The notes under the pieces: model-generated
Seen by the model: the letters and a program-made list of their open reading frames with translations, nothing else
Told to the model about the DNA's origin: nothing
Databases searched by the model: none
Source: Irregularibacter muris
GTDB taxonomy: Bacteria; Bacillota; Clostridia; Eubacteriales; Garciellaceae
Length of the DNA: 64,000 nt
Assembly (NCBI RefSeq): GCF_024622505.1
Contig: NZ_JANKAS010000003.1
Coordinates: 1-64,000, forward strand
Reading direction: 5' to 3'
Position numbers and translations under genes: made by a program
In this document: positions 23,765 through 32,357 of the stretch, in pieces
How the letters are laid out: every line of letters starts with the position of its first letter
Position numbering within the stretch: the first letter of the stretch is position 1

Positions 23765-26536
23765 TTATAATTCATTAAGGATATCATAGATATAACCTAT
23801 CTCTGCAATAGGTATTTTGACACTATAAGCTTGTTCTATCCCACTAAAGGACTTTTGTATTAATTCTATGTGCTTTTTTTGACACTCTTGAAATTGCTCT
23901 TTATTTGGATACTCTTCTATAGGAGATCTTCGAATTAATCTTTCTATCAAGCATCCTACGTGTATTAATATGCTAATCTTTTTATTATTTGATATTTTCG
24001 AATTAGCTAGTATTTCATATTGCCTTAGACACTCTTCAATATGTCCTATAACTTTATCAGTATCTAAAATTGTCAAATTCTCTATTAAACGTCTCAGGGA
24101 AAAATTATGAATAATATTATTGTTCAACTCATCAAATTTTTCTTCATTCAGATGAGTAAAAATTCTTGTCATTTTTATTTCTGCATTACCTGATACTAGT
24201 TCATCTAAAGCAATATATTCTACTTCCTCTATTGCTGGGTTATCCGTTCCTACAATTCCAATAATCTCATACCCTTGAAATATTGAGTTCTCTTTTCCCA
24301 TTTTCTTTAATTGATTGTAATCGCAGGAAATAACCTTTATATCTATTCCATCGGGCATACTTTCCTCTAATAAGGATTTAATCTGCTCTGCAGTGCCCAT
24401 CCCAGTATAACAACAGGTTATAATGGCTCTTTGTTTATTTTTCTTAGGATATATAATTTTATAATCTGTATAATTATAATTTCTTGACTTTTTAATAATC
24501 TCTGCCAAGTTCAAGCCATTCTTTATCATTTGACCAGTATTTAAGGCCAATTGTGTGGAAACATTATTGATAATTGCAATAGGTACCTTTATCACAGTTT
24601 CAAGGGATTGATATACATTTTTTAAGGATCCTGTATCTACTAAAAGTAATATTCCATTGCTAATATCATTATATTTTATATAATCAATTACCCATTCTAT
24701 GACATCATCAATAGTCTTATTCAAAGGCATATCTACAGCCTCAAATATATTTTCTTCCAATAGTCTATTTGCAACATTTGCTATACTACTAGCCGTTGCA
24801 TATCCATGGGCTAAAATAATAGCCCTTGGTCTATTATTGATATTTTTAATATGCAAACGATTAAAATATAGGGCCAAAGGAATTAGACTTTCTTCATTGG
24901 GCAAGATATCCATTTTAAAAGATAGCATATCCATTATTCTTTTAGCAATTTGCATTTCTTTGCTATAGTTAGTCCTTACATATTCTATAAATCCCTTGGA
25001 AATTTTATTTTTATCCTGGAGTACTACGGGATTATTACTTAAATAGAAAAAATAAGCTACAATTGCATGAAGACTATTCCCTCCAAATTTAACATTATAA
25101 CTATATTCTGCATAACGAAATGCTTCCTGAACACTATTTACTACATATTTCATTAGCATGCTATCCTTTTCAGAGGTTTGATTATAAATTAAGGTATCTA
25201 TAGTCTTATTAATGCAAAGGGCCGTTCTTCTTTCAAATTTCTCTTTACTTATCTTATCTTTTTTTAACTTTCTATATGAACTTGAAAGCTGTAGAAATAA
25301 TTCATCATATATATTTTCTTCCTCTGTTTTTTCTTGAAGGATATCTTGTATTGTTGTATTTGGAGTAATTACTATATCCTTTCGCTTTTTTATTTTACTC
25401 TCATTTCTCTCCGCAATCTCCCTCAATATATCTTCTGTTAAATCTGAAAGATTAATCTCTAGAGGATCATTTTCTTTGTGTCTTGCGTAGAGTGCAGCGC
25501 ATATATACTTTATTGAATTTTGCAACTCCCCTACATTTCCAATGTATTTATGGAATATCAAGGCTTCTATTCCATTCCCTGATATCTTTATATTCCGATC
25601 TAATACTTGACTTTCATTAATAAAAAATTGGTAAATAAATTCTAATTTTTCTTGATATCCTCTATCTTCTAAAGAAGGGATATTCACTATAATAGGTATT
25701 CTCCTTAAAAATGTCTCTAAAAAATTAGACTCTAAATCCTCCGTGGTGGCCATTATAATTCTAACATCAGCTTTATGCCAAACATCATTTTCACCTATTC
25801 TTTTATATATACCTTGATCTAAAAAAATAAATAATTTTTCCTGACTCTCACTATTTAGTCTATGAACTTCATCTAGAAAAAGCATGCCTTCATTTGCTGA
25901 TTCTATTAAACCTTTTGTCGTAACATGGGCACCTGTAAATGCTCCCTTAACATGTCCGAAGAGAATACTGGATAATAGTTCCGGATTATTAGCATATTGT
26001 GCACAGTTTAATGTTATAAAAGGTGAATTTGGCTTTAATATTTCATTTTCTACAGAGAAGCGGTGTATTTGTTTTGCTATATAACTTTTTCCAACCCCTG
26101 TTGCTCCATGTAGTAAAATAGTTAAACTTGAATTTGGATAAAATACCGATGTTTTTATTTGCTCTATTGATTTTTTTAAGCTCCCCTTTGCCCCAATCAT
26201 CCCCAATAACGAATCGTCTAAGCTTTTGCTGGCCTCTACTTCTTTAGTCTTCCCTGCACGATTCTCTGCAAGTAATTCATCAAAACTATTATAGATAAAC
26301 TTAGATGTCTTAAAAAATTTCTTCTCAAAGGTCTTTCTGTGCACAAAGCATACTGGTCTTGTATTGATTTTAAAGAGTTCGGTACCAATTAATTGATTTA
26401 AGTAATGACTTACTGTATTGCGTTTGACATTGTATTTTTTTGCTAATTCTTTCGCCGTACATCCAGTACCCAAGTTTTCAATCTTCATTGAATCTGTAGA
26501 TTTTTTAATATCTTCCATCAATGACTCTTTAAGCAA
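23765..26536 (-). CDS. LevR-type sigma-54 activator with PTS regulatory domains
   Basis: A 923-residue activator. Order: N-terminal helix-turn-helix (TAKELAKKYNVKRNTVSHYL, about residues 27-46); AAA+ domain with Walker A GATGVGKS, the sigma-54 loop GAFTGA and LFLDEVHRL; PTS regulation domain 1; an EIIA-mannose-like domain with AIILAHGYATASS carrying the phosphorylatable His; an EIIB-like stretch (RAIITCCYTGMGTAEQ); and a second PRD at the C-terminus. Phosphorylation by HPr or EIIB tunes such proteins to sugar supply. It is flanked by two sigma-54 promoters, one for the operon at 23636 and one for EIIA at 26828. The TTG start has AAAGGGTG upstream; an ATG at 26518 is an alternative. Confidence 0.93.
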   Translation of the reverse strand: MLKESLMEDIKKSTDSMKIENLGTGCTAKELAKKYNVKRNTVSHYLNQLIGTELFKINTRPVCFVHRKTFEKKFFKTSKFIYNSFDELLAENRAGKTKEVEASKSLDDSLLGMIGAKGSLKKSIEQIKTSVFYPNSSLTILLHGATGVGKSYIAKQIHRFSVENEILKPNSPFITLNCAQYANNPELLSSILFGHVKGAFTGAHVTTKGLIESANEGMLFLDEVHRLNSESQEKLFIFLDQGIYKRIGENDVWHKADVRIIMATTEDLESNFLETFLRRIPIIVNIPSLEDRGYQEKLEFIYQFFINESQVLDRNIKISGNGIEALIFHKYIGNVGELQNSIKYICAALYARHKENDPLEINLSDLTEDILREIAERNESKIKKRKDIVITPNTTIQDILQEKTEEENIYDELFLQLSSSYRKLKKDKISKEKFERRTALCINKTIDTLIYNQTSEKDSMLMKYVVNSVQEAFRYAEYSYNVKFGGNSLHAIVAYFFYLSNNPVVLQDKNKISKGFIEYVRTNYSKEMQIAKRIMDMLSFKMDILPNEESLIPLALYFNRLHIKNINNRPRAIILAHGYATASSIANVANRLLEENIFEAVDMPLNKTIDDVIEWVIDYIKYNDISNGILLLVDTGSLKNVYQSLETVIKVPIAIINNVSTQLALNTGQMIKNGLNLAEIIKKSRNYNYTDYKIIYPKKNKQRAIITCCYTGMGTAEQIKSLLEESMPDGIDIKVISCDYNQLKKMGKENSIFQGYEIIGIVGTDNPAIEEVEYIALDELVSGNAEIKMTRIFTHLNEEKFDELNNNIIHNFSLRRLIENLTILDTDKVIGHIEECLRQYEILANSKISNNKKISILIHVGCLIERLIRRSPIEEYPNKEQFQECQKKHIELIQKSFSGIEQAYSVKIPIAEIGYIYDILNEL

Positions 26537-26750
26537 ATCATATCACCCTTTAAATTTGAATTTGTCTTTAGTCTTTATTATTAATAATGGTTTAACAATT
26601 GTCAATAATTCATATTTTCTAAATATAATTAAGGGTATCGTTAAAAATAGGATTATCAGCTAAAATTGAGCATAATTTATACACTATGATACAATTCAAA
26701 ACATATGGTATTCTTCTTTCACTTTTTTCATATTTAATTTTGACACTAAT

Positions 26751-26766
26751 TTGGCATGTTTTTTGC
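26751..26766 (+). promoter_or_regulatory. Sigma-54 promoter of the separate EIIA gene
   Basis: TTGGCATGTTTTTTGC matches the -24/-12 consensus and lies about 60 bases before the EIIA start codon, on the opposite strand from the main operon. The adjacent LevR-type protein probably drives both. Confidence 0.88.
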
Positions 26767-26827
26767 TTCTTAAAGTGTATTATAAATTCAAAATCATAGC
26801 TGAATAGTTTTACGAAAGGTGGTTCTT

Positions 26828-27250
26828 ATGACTAGAAAATTATTAATCGCAACCCATGGAACTTTTGCTGAAGGAATTAAATCTTCATTGGAACTAATTA
26901 TAGGAAAACAAGATTTCATTCATGTACTATGTGCTTATACTGAGGGAATATCCGAGATAAAAAAGCCAATAAAAAATATAATTTCCTCTTTGAAACCTGA
27001 TGAGGAAATTATTATTGCAACAGATTTACTGGGAGGAAGCATAAATAATGAATTTATGAATTATATTTCATTCCCCAATGTTCACCTCATATGTGGAGTT
27101 AATCTTCCCTTATTATTGGAGATTGTTTTAAATATTCAAAACGAAAATATAGAAAAGCTAATTGGAGATTCTATAAAGATAGCTCAGGAGCAAATTCAAT
27201 ACTGTAATTGTCTTTTGGAGAAAAATAGAGAAATATCTGAAGCTTTTTAG
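26828..27250 (+). CDS. PTS mannose-family EIIA component
   Basis: A 140-residue EIIA of the mannose family; the active His lies in LLIATHGTFAEG near the N-terminus, and IIIATDLLGGSINNEF is also typical. It accepts phosphate from HPr for the EIIB at 20317-20796, whose operon lacks an EIIA. Start at 26828 with AAAGGTGG upstream; a GTG at 26819 lies within that site. Divergent from the regulator gene, with its own sigma-54 promoter. An imperfect AATTCC/GGAATT hairpin near 27338-27385 may end the transcript. Confidence 0.9.
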   Translation: MTRKLLIATHGTFAEGIKSSLELIIGKQDFIHVLCAYTEGISEIKKPIKNIISSLKPDEEIIIATDLLGGSINNEFMNYISFPNVHLICGVNLPLLLEIVLNIQNENIEKLIGDSIKIAQEQIQYCNCLLEKNREISEAF

Positions 27251-27424
27251 TTCTTATTAAATTAAATTGCAACTGTTAAAATTATTAAAAAATAATACAC
27301 TTAGGGAGAGGAAGTATTGGTTATTATGTCATAACAAGAATTCCCTGGATATAAATTATTCTACCCAAGGAATTTCTTATTTTGTCAATATTTATTATCT
27401 AACTGCCCTATTTCAGCTAAAGAG

Positions 27425-27568
27425 TTATTTCATGGTCTCAATTACCTTTGCCAGTTGATAAATACTTTGAGTTAAATTGGTGATTTTCCCTTCAAATCTC
27501 ACCAATAGATAAATGGAAATTACCATAGGAAAACCAAAGTTTCCGATCTGCACCAATAATTCTTCCAT
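27425..27568 (-). CDS. YvrJ-family small membrane protein
   Basis: A 47-residue protein starting MEELLVQIGNFGFPMVISIY, a single hydrophobic helix followed by an amphipathic LVRFEGKITNLTQSIYQL tail. This is the pattern of the YvrJ family, often seen beside phage-like or sigma-factor-linked small genes. GGGAGG lies 7 bases before the ATG. It is the last gene of a group with DUF2922, DUF1659 and a sigma factor, but separated from them by a terminator. The function is unknown. Confidence 0.75.
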   Translation of the reverse strand: MEELLVQIGNFGFPMVISIYLLVRFEGKITNLTQSIYQLAKVIETMK

Positions 27569-27641
27569 TTTTCATCCTCCCTTCTCTATTTTCTCTATAT
27601 CTTTTTACCTCCCGTCCCACATGAAGCTTATCCCTTGCCCT

Positions 27642-27682
27642 AATAAAACAGACCTGCTGGTAAAAAGCAGGTCTGTTTTATT
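27642..27682 (-). terminator. Terminator after the DUF2922 gene
   Basis: A perfect 17-bp stem (27642-27658 with 27666-27682) just after the DUF2922 stop codon, A/T-rich at its base so that it ends in a T-run on either strand. Confidence 0.85.
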
Positions 27683-27685
27683 GCA

Positions 27686-27907
27686 TTACTCTATCTCAAA
27701 TTCTTTGACTTCTGTTGTGATAAGCTCTGCTTTAGATTTTTCTACCAAGTCTCCACCGGTAGTGATGAAGATATTGTCCCCTAAAATGCTGTCCATTGCT
27801 TCTTTAACTTCTATATCGGTTAGATCATCTCTAGCGTTGTCTACTGCTATTTTGCTGGTTCTTCCCTCTGTGTTTTTAAAGGTCATTTCTAGTCTTAATG
27901 TTGCCAT
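27686..27907 (-). CDS. DUF2922 protein
   Basis: A 73-residue protein, MATLRLEMTFKNTEGRTSKI at its N-terminus and predicted as a small beta-rich domain with NARDDLTDIEVKEAMD in the middle. It matches the DUF2922 family of unknown function, which is usually encoded right beside a DUF1659 gene, as here. A terminator follows immediately. Confidence 0.85.
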   Translation of the reverse strand: MATLRLEMTFKNTEGRTSKIAVDNARDDLTDIEVKEAMDSILGDNIFITTGGDLVEKSKAELITTEVKEFEIE

Positions 27908-27947
27908 AGTTTACCCTCCTTTCTCTTTGAATTTTTCCTAGTCCCTT

Positions 27948-28172
27948 CTAAAGGTTGATAAGCAATACGTCATCTACTCTGTGGATTTCTTCTAAGGGAT
28001 AGTTTTGTAACCCTGCTAGCTGATTTGCTACACCATAGATGGATTGATTCTCGCTACTGACCTTTACGTTGGAATAGGTCTTGGTTCGGATGATGTCCTT
28101 ACCACTTTCATTTACTCCGGTTTTTAACTTTAGTTGCATTCTTGAGCTTACTACATTTGCATCTACTGCCAT
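27948..28172 (-). CDS. DUF1659 protein
   Basis: A 74-residue protein beginning MAVDANVVSSRMQLKLKTG, with SNVKVSSENQSIYGVANQLA in the middle, matching the DUF1659 family of unknown function. Start at 28172 follows AGGAGGTG; longer readings upstream have no ribosome binding site. It lies between the sigma factor gene and the DUF2922 gene on the same strand. Confidence 0.85.
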   Translation of the reverse strand: MAVDANVVSSRMQLKLKTGVNESGKDIIRTKTYSNVKVSSENQSIYGVANQLAGLQNYPLEEIHRVDDVLLINL

Positions 28173-28344
28173 TTTTCTCACCTCCTCTCTACACTTCATA
28201 AATGGAAAAGGAAAGAAAAAGTAACCCATTAAAATTTTAACTTTTGGGAATAGACATAGGGAAAACCTTAAAATCTTAGGTTTTTCACTATGTTCATAGA
28301 ATGACAAAATAGACTGCTATTTTAAAAAAAGAATTCACAAAATA

Positions 28345-28914
28345 TTATCCTTTCATCATCTTATTTAATTGTGTTAATGCTCTTGCCTTTCGCTTTACTA
28401 TGGCCTGATAAGATAGATTTTTCTCTCTGGCCAGAGACTTTAGTTTTTTTCCTTCTACATAATAGGCAAGAATCACTTCTCTTTGTTTCAGGGAAAGTAA
28501 GCTCATGGCCCTATCTAGGGAATTTCTCTGTTCCTTTTCCTCCATCCTTTCCTCCACTTGCTCTCTATCATCAGATAACAAATCCAAATAGCTTGTATTG
28601 TCCTCTCCTAGAGGTTGGTCTAATATCACTACTTCTCTTGTCTTTTTTCTTTCATTGACATAATAATAAAAAACCTGTTTTTGCACATAGGCAGCAAAGG
28701 GTACTCCTAAAGACTCTTTGTACTCTTTAATCGCTTTGAGGATGACCACTCTCCCCTCCTGTAACCAATCCTCAGTATCTTGGTTTATTCCAAAGTATTT
28801 TCTGATACTCTTCACCAGTAAAGGATGAAATAATTGTACTAATTCTTCCTTAGCTCCTCCATTCCCCCTTTGGGCTTTTCGTACAAGATGTTCAATATTT
28901 TGTTGTTCAATCAT
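28345..28914 (-). CDS. Sigma-70 family RNA polymerase sigma factor
   Basis: A 189-residue sigma factor with region 2 (about residues 8-85, including DWLQEGRVVILKAIKEY and a basic VQKQVFYYYVNERKK segment) and region 4 (about 130-185, LSLKQREVILAYYVEGKKLKSLAREKNLSYQAIVKRK as helix-turn-helix). Region 3 is replaced by a short acidic linker. It resembles sigma-H/ECF-sized factors and may direct the small DUF1659/DUF2922/YvrJ genes downstream. No anti-sigma gene is adjacent. GGGGTGA precedes the ATG at 28914. Confidence 0.87.
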   Translation of the reverse strand: MIEQQNIEHLVRKAQRGNGGAKEELVQLFHPLLVKSIRKYFGINQDTEDWLQEGRVVILKAIKEYKESLGVPFAAYVQKQVFYYYVNERKKTREVVILDQPLGEDNTSYLDLLSDDREQVEERMEEKEQRNSLDRAMSLLSLKQREVILAYYVEGKKLKSLAREKNLSYQAIVKRKARALTQLNKMMKG

Positions 28915-28937
28915 TTTATCACCCCACATTTTTGTGA

Positions 28938-29035
28938 GGCCGGCCCTTTTCCCCTGCAGGTATGGTTAAGTATAAGCTTTTAAGGGCAATGGGGATATGT
29001 TGAACTAAGGGAAAGTATCTGGAGACTTAACCATA
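28938..29035 (-). other. Structured leader of the sigma factor gene
   Basis: The 305-base gap before the sigma gene holds an 11-bp perfect inverted repeat (28961-28971 with 29025-29035) enclosing about 53 bases, and next to it two 8-bp palindromes, GGCCGGCC at 28938 and CCTGCAGG at 28953. A further GTTTTAGG/CCTAAAAC pair lies beyond at about 29090-29118. The whole could be an RNA leader or operator region; I recognise no known riboswitch. Confidence 0.5.
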
Positions 29036-29150
29036 GTTTGTGAAAAATGAAGTGACTAAGGGCTAGAACTGAAGAAAGAACAATAGGGTTTTAGGGAAAA
29101 GTTAATCTATCCTAAAACTTTAATATAGCAAAAAGGACAAAAAAAGTAAA

Positions 29151-29192
29151 AATTTAAAGACTCCATCTTATATAAGATGGAGTCTTTAAATT
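29151..29192 (-). terminator. Terminator after malic enzyme
   Basis: A perfect 42-base palindrome (21-base arms) with A/T-rich base, starting 28 bases after the malic enzyme stop codon. Confidence 0.85.
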
Positions 29193-29219
29193 TGATCAAA
29201 GGATAGACTGGAAAATACT

Positions 29220-30389
29220 TTATATCCTATTTACTCTAGTTTTTACAGCTGCCTCCCTTACCGCTTTTGATATATGATCAACTACTCTTTTATCAAAAAC
29301 ATCGGGAATGACATAGTCTTCTTTTAATTCTTCCTGGGAAATGAGATTGGCTATGGCATAGGCAGCCGCTAACTTCATTTCTTGGTTGATTTCCTTTGCC
29401 CTGATGTCTAATGCCCCTCTAAATATTCCCGGAAAAGCCAATACATTGTTAATTTGGTTGGCAAAATCAGAGCGTCCAGAGCCTACCACTTTGGCACCAG
29501 CCTTTATCGCTAAATCAGGCATAATTTCTGGTATAGGATTTGCCATGGCAAAGACAATGGGATCTTTGTTCATGGATTTAATCATATCCTCTGTAACAAT
29601 ATTGCCTACAGACACTCCAATAAATACATCAACACCTACTAGGGCATCCTTGAGGTTTCCCCTTTTCTGATCTTTATTGGTTATCTTTGCAATTTCATTT
29701 TTATATTTATTGTGGGAATAATCTTCATAAAGGATCCCCTCTTTTCCACAAACCAGAATATTTTGTACCCCAAGGTTTAAAAGCATTTTTACAATGGCAA
29801 TTCCTGCTGAGCCATCACCACTGACAACTACTTTTATGTCTTCAATCTTTTTATTAACAATTTTTAGTGCATTAATTAATCCTGCAGAAACCACAATTGC
29901 TGTACCATGCTGGTCGTCATGGAAAACAGGAATATCTAATTCCTTGTTTAATCTTTCCTCAATTTCAAAACATCTAGGGGCACTAATATCCTCAAGGTTG
30001 ATTCCGCCAAAAGTAGGTGCAATGAGTTTTACTGCCTTTACAATTTCCTCTACCTCATTGGTAGCTAAACAAATGGGAAAAGCATTGACATCGGCAAACT
30101 CTTTAAAAAGAATTGACTTTCCTTCCATTACTGGCATAGCTGCCTCTGGTCCAATATCCCCTAAACCAAGTACAGCGCTTCCATCGGTCACCACTGCCAC
30201 AAGATTTCCCTTTGTGGTATACTTATACGCATCCTTTTGATCCTCATATATTTTTCTGCAAGGTTCAGCTACCCCAGGAGTATAGGCTATACTTAAATCC
30301 TCTCTATTTTCTACTTTAATCTTAGAAGTGACTTCTATTTTCCCTTGATTTTCTTCATGCATGATTAAACTTTTTTCTGAAAAATCCAT
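29220..30389 (-). CDS. NAD(P)-dependent malic enzyme
   Basis: A 389-residue short-form malic enzyme (malate to pyruvate and CO2). Features: YTPGVAEPC near the N-terminus, VAVVTDGSAVLGLGDIGPEA, EDISAPRCFEIE for metal binding, VFHDDQHGTAIV and the nucleotide-binding VVSGDGSAGIAIVKMLL. It lies upstream of its own strong terminator and downstream of a PTS EIIA gene, but seems to be a separate unit. It supplies pyruvate and reducing power from C4 acids. Confidence 0.93.
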   Translation of the reverse strand: MDFSEKSLIMHEENQGKIEVTSKIKVENREDLSIAYTPGVAEPCRKIYEDQKDAYKYTTKGNLVAVVTDGSAVLGLGDIGPEAAMPVMEGKSILFKEFADVNAFPICLATNEVEEIVKAVKLIAPTFGGINLEDISAPRCFEIEERLNKELDIPVFHDDQHGTAIVVSAGLINALKIVNKKIEDIKVVVSGDGSAGIAIVKMLLNLGVQNILVCGKEGILYEDYSHNKYKNEIAKITNKDQKRGNLKDALVGVDVFIGVSVGNIVTEDMIKSMNKDPIVFAMANPIPEIMPDLAIKAGAKVVGSGRSDFANQINNVLAFPGIFRGALDIRAKEINQEMKLAAAYAIANLISQEELKEDYVIPDVFDKRVVDHISKAVREAAVKTRVNRI

Positions 30390-30463
30390 GGTAACACCTG
30401 CCCTTAGAAAGTAAATGACAATTTTTATGTCCTTTGAATATTCTCCCTGTGATGTCTAAAGTT

Positions 30464-30949
30464 TCACTTTGTTTTAACCGTCATAATGGTATCCTCTATT
30501 GGATTGATTTCTCCTTCTTTTATTTCAATGGCTTTCATCTCTTGATAATTGGTGATGAGAACAGGGATAATTAAAGATTTTGCCTTTTCTTTTAATATCT
30601 CTCTATCAAAGGTAACTAAAGGATCTCCAATCTTTACTTTATCTTGAGCCTTAACATGAACTTCAAAACCTTCACCCTTTAAATCTACTGTATCTAAACC
30701 AATATGAATAAGAATTTCCACATTGTTCTCGGTTTTTAATCCCAAGGCATGTTTAGTAGGAAAGACCTCAATGACTTCTCCATCAATAGGAGATAGTACT
30801 TTGTTTTCTTTAGGATCAATAGCCACGCCGTCTCCCACCATTTTCTGTGCAAAAACTGGATCATCTACATCTTCTATTTTTATTAGTTTTCCCTTTATAG
30901 GAGCTTTAATTTCTAACTTTTTATTTGATTTCTTTAAAATCCCAAACAT
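30464..30949 (-). CDS. PTS glucose-type EIIA
   Basis: A 161-residue soluble EIIA of the glucose family. The active His lies in VEILIHIGLDTVDLKGEGFEV and the second conserved His in FPTKHALGLK. It would phosphorylate the EIIB domain of the alpha-glucoside EIICB at 37156-38730, which has no EIIA domain of its own. A good ribosome site precedes the ATG. Encoded separately from, but near, the glycoside operon. Confidence 0.93.
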   Translation of the reverse strand: MFGILKKSNKKLEIKAPIKGKLIKIEDVDDPVFAQKMVGDGVAIDPKENKVLSPIDGEVIEVFPTKHALGLKTENNVEILIHIGLDTVDLKGEGFEVHVKAQDKVKIGDPLVTFDREILKEKAKSLIIPVLITNYQEMKAIEIKEGEINPIEDTIMTVKTK

Positions 30950-31102
30950 TGTTTGACCTCCTATTCATTTATATTGCTTACCTGCTTTTTGGTCATAATT
31001 TCTCTATGCCACTGAAAGACGTTTTAAAAAAATTGGCTATTGGGTAACCCCTCGGCAGATTATATTTAAAAACATCATTTTAAGCAGAGCCTCTTTAATA
31101 CA

Positions 31103-32302
31103 CTATTGAATATCTTGCTTTACTCCCTTTACATAAGTATCCAATAAATTCCACTCATCGTCAATAATAATAACATCTGCATCCTTACCTGCCTCTATAG
31201 AACCCTTGTAGCTATCTACTCCAAGATATTTTGCAGGATTTTCTGAAGTCATTTTTACAATATCACTTACAGAAGCTTTTACATTCTTAACCACATTTTG
31301 TATCGACCCTAAATAACTAAGTTCTACATCCTTTACATTGTCATACTCATATTTATTGATGATTTCTTCTCTGCCATCATCATAAACACATTTTAGAGAA
31401 TCTTCACCATAGGGACTAAATGTACATTTGCGAATATAGTGATAAAAAGGCTCCTTAACCTGGGCCAATCCAGTACAGTCAGTAGATAAAATAATTTTTT
31501 CTGGACCCTTTAGTCTATAGACTATGGCAAAGGCCTCTGGCTTTACCGTCATCCCTGTCTGTTTACTAAATTCAGCATACATATCCTCAAAATACATAGC
31601 CGCCCCAACTACCCCTAATCTTCTATGATGAAATCCTCTCATGCCACTGAAGGTATGAGTAAAGCCACCTACCCCCAAATCCTTTACTCTTGCAATGTCC
31701 TCAAATTCTGCAGCACTATGACCTATAGAAACCTGAATTCCTTTTTCATGGAGATAAGTAATTACTCTATCTGCATTGGGCAACTCTGGGGCAAGGGTCA
31801 TTAGTTTTACATTTCCTTCACCGGCACTTTCCAACAAGCTTTCTGTAATTTCTATGGAAGGATCTATACAATATTCTTCTTTTTGCATTCCTTTGTATTC
31901 TTTATTGATAAAGGGACCTTCAAGATGAATGCCCAATACTTGGGAGCCCTTTTCTGGTATCCATTCTTCCATAAATTCTCTAGCATCACTGGCTTGTTTC
32001 TTTAACTTCTCTACTGCATTTGTTGCTGTACTTGCTAAGTAGGAAGTTACCCCTACTTTGACAAGTCCTTTAGACATATTCTGAAGGGCTTTTTTATCCC
32101 CTTGGAACTTAAAGGAACCCGTTGCCCATCCATGAATATGCATATCAATAAAACCTGGTATGATAATCCCATTGGTATAATCCACCACATCTTCTTTTTC
32201 ATCAACTTCTTGAACAATGCCCTTGATTTTTCCATGTTCAATATTTAAATACCCTTTTTGAAAGCCCTCAGGTGTATAAATATTTTCAGAGTATAAAAAC
32301 AT
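31103..32302 (-). CDS. nagA: N-acetylglucosamine-6-phosphate deacetylase, copy 1
   Basis: A 399-residue amidohydrolase: metal ligands in IPGFIDMHIHGWATGS, HLEGPFINKEYKG (Glu), VSIGHSAAEF and GGFTHTFSGM, and the catalytic Asp in ILSTDCTG. NagA deacetylates GlcNAc-6-phosphate to glucosamine-6-phosphate. The histidine-rich loop GMRGFHHRRLG differs from the usual NAM-REPG form, so a related amide could be the substrate. It follows the GH4 gene. A central block of over 400 bases is almost identical to the copy at 35863-37056 while the ends differ. Confidence 0.85.
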   Translation of the reverse strand: MFLYSENIYTPEGFQKGYLNIEHGKIKGIVQEVDEKEDVVDYTNGIIIPGFIDMHIHGWATGSFKFQGDKKALQNMSKGLVKVGVTSYLASTATNAVEKLKKQASDAREFMEEWIPEKGSQVLGIHLEGPFINKEYKGMQKEEYCIDPSIEITESLLESAGEGNVKLMTLAPELPNADRVITYLHEKGIQVSIGHSAAEFEDIARVKDLGVGGFTHTFSGMRGFHHRRLGVVGAAMYFEDMYAEFSKQTGMTVKPEAFAIVYRLKGPEKIILSTDCTGLAQVKEPFYHYIRKCTFSPYGEDSLKCVYDDGREEIINKYEYDNVKDVELSYLGSIQNVVKNVKASVSDIVKMTSENPAKYLGVDSYKGSIEAGKDADVIIIDDEWNLLDTYVKGVKQDIQ

Positions 32303-32357
32303 ATAATTTCCCTCCCCTGTTTATATTATAGAAATATCGTGACTATCTTTTTCTGTC

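Noticed and set aside
27513-27941. Open frame of 142 codons on the plus strand
   Set aside because: Antisense to the YvrJ and DUF2922 genes and across a terminator.
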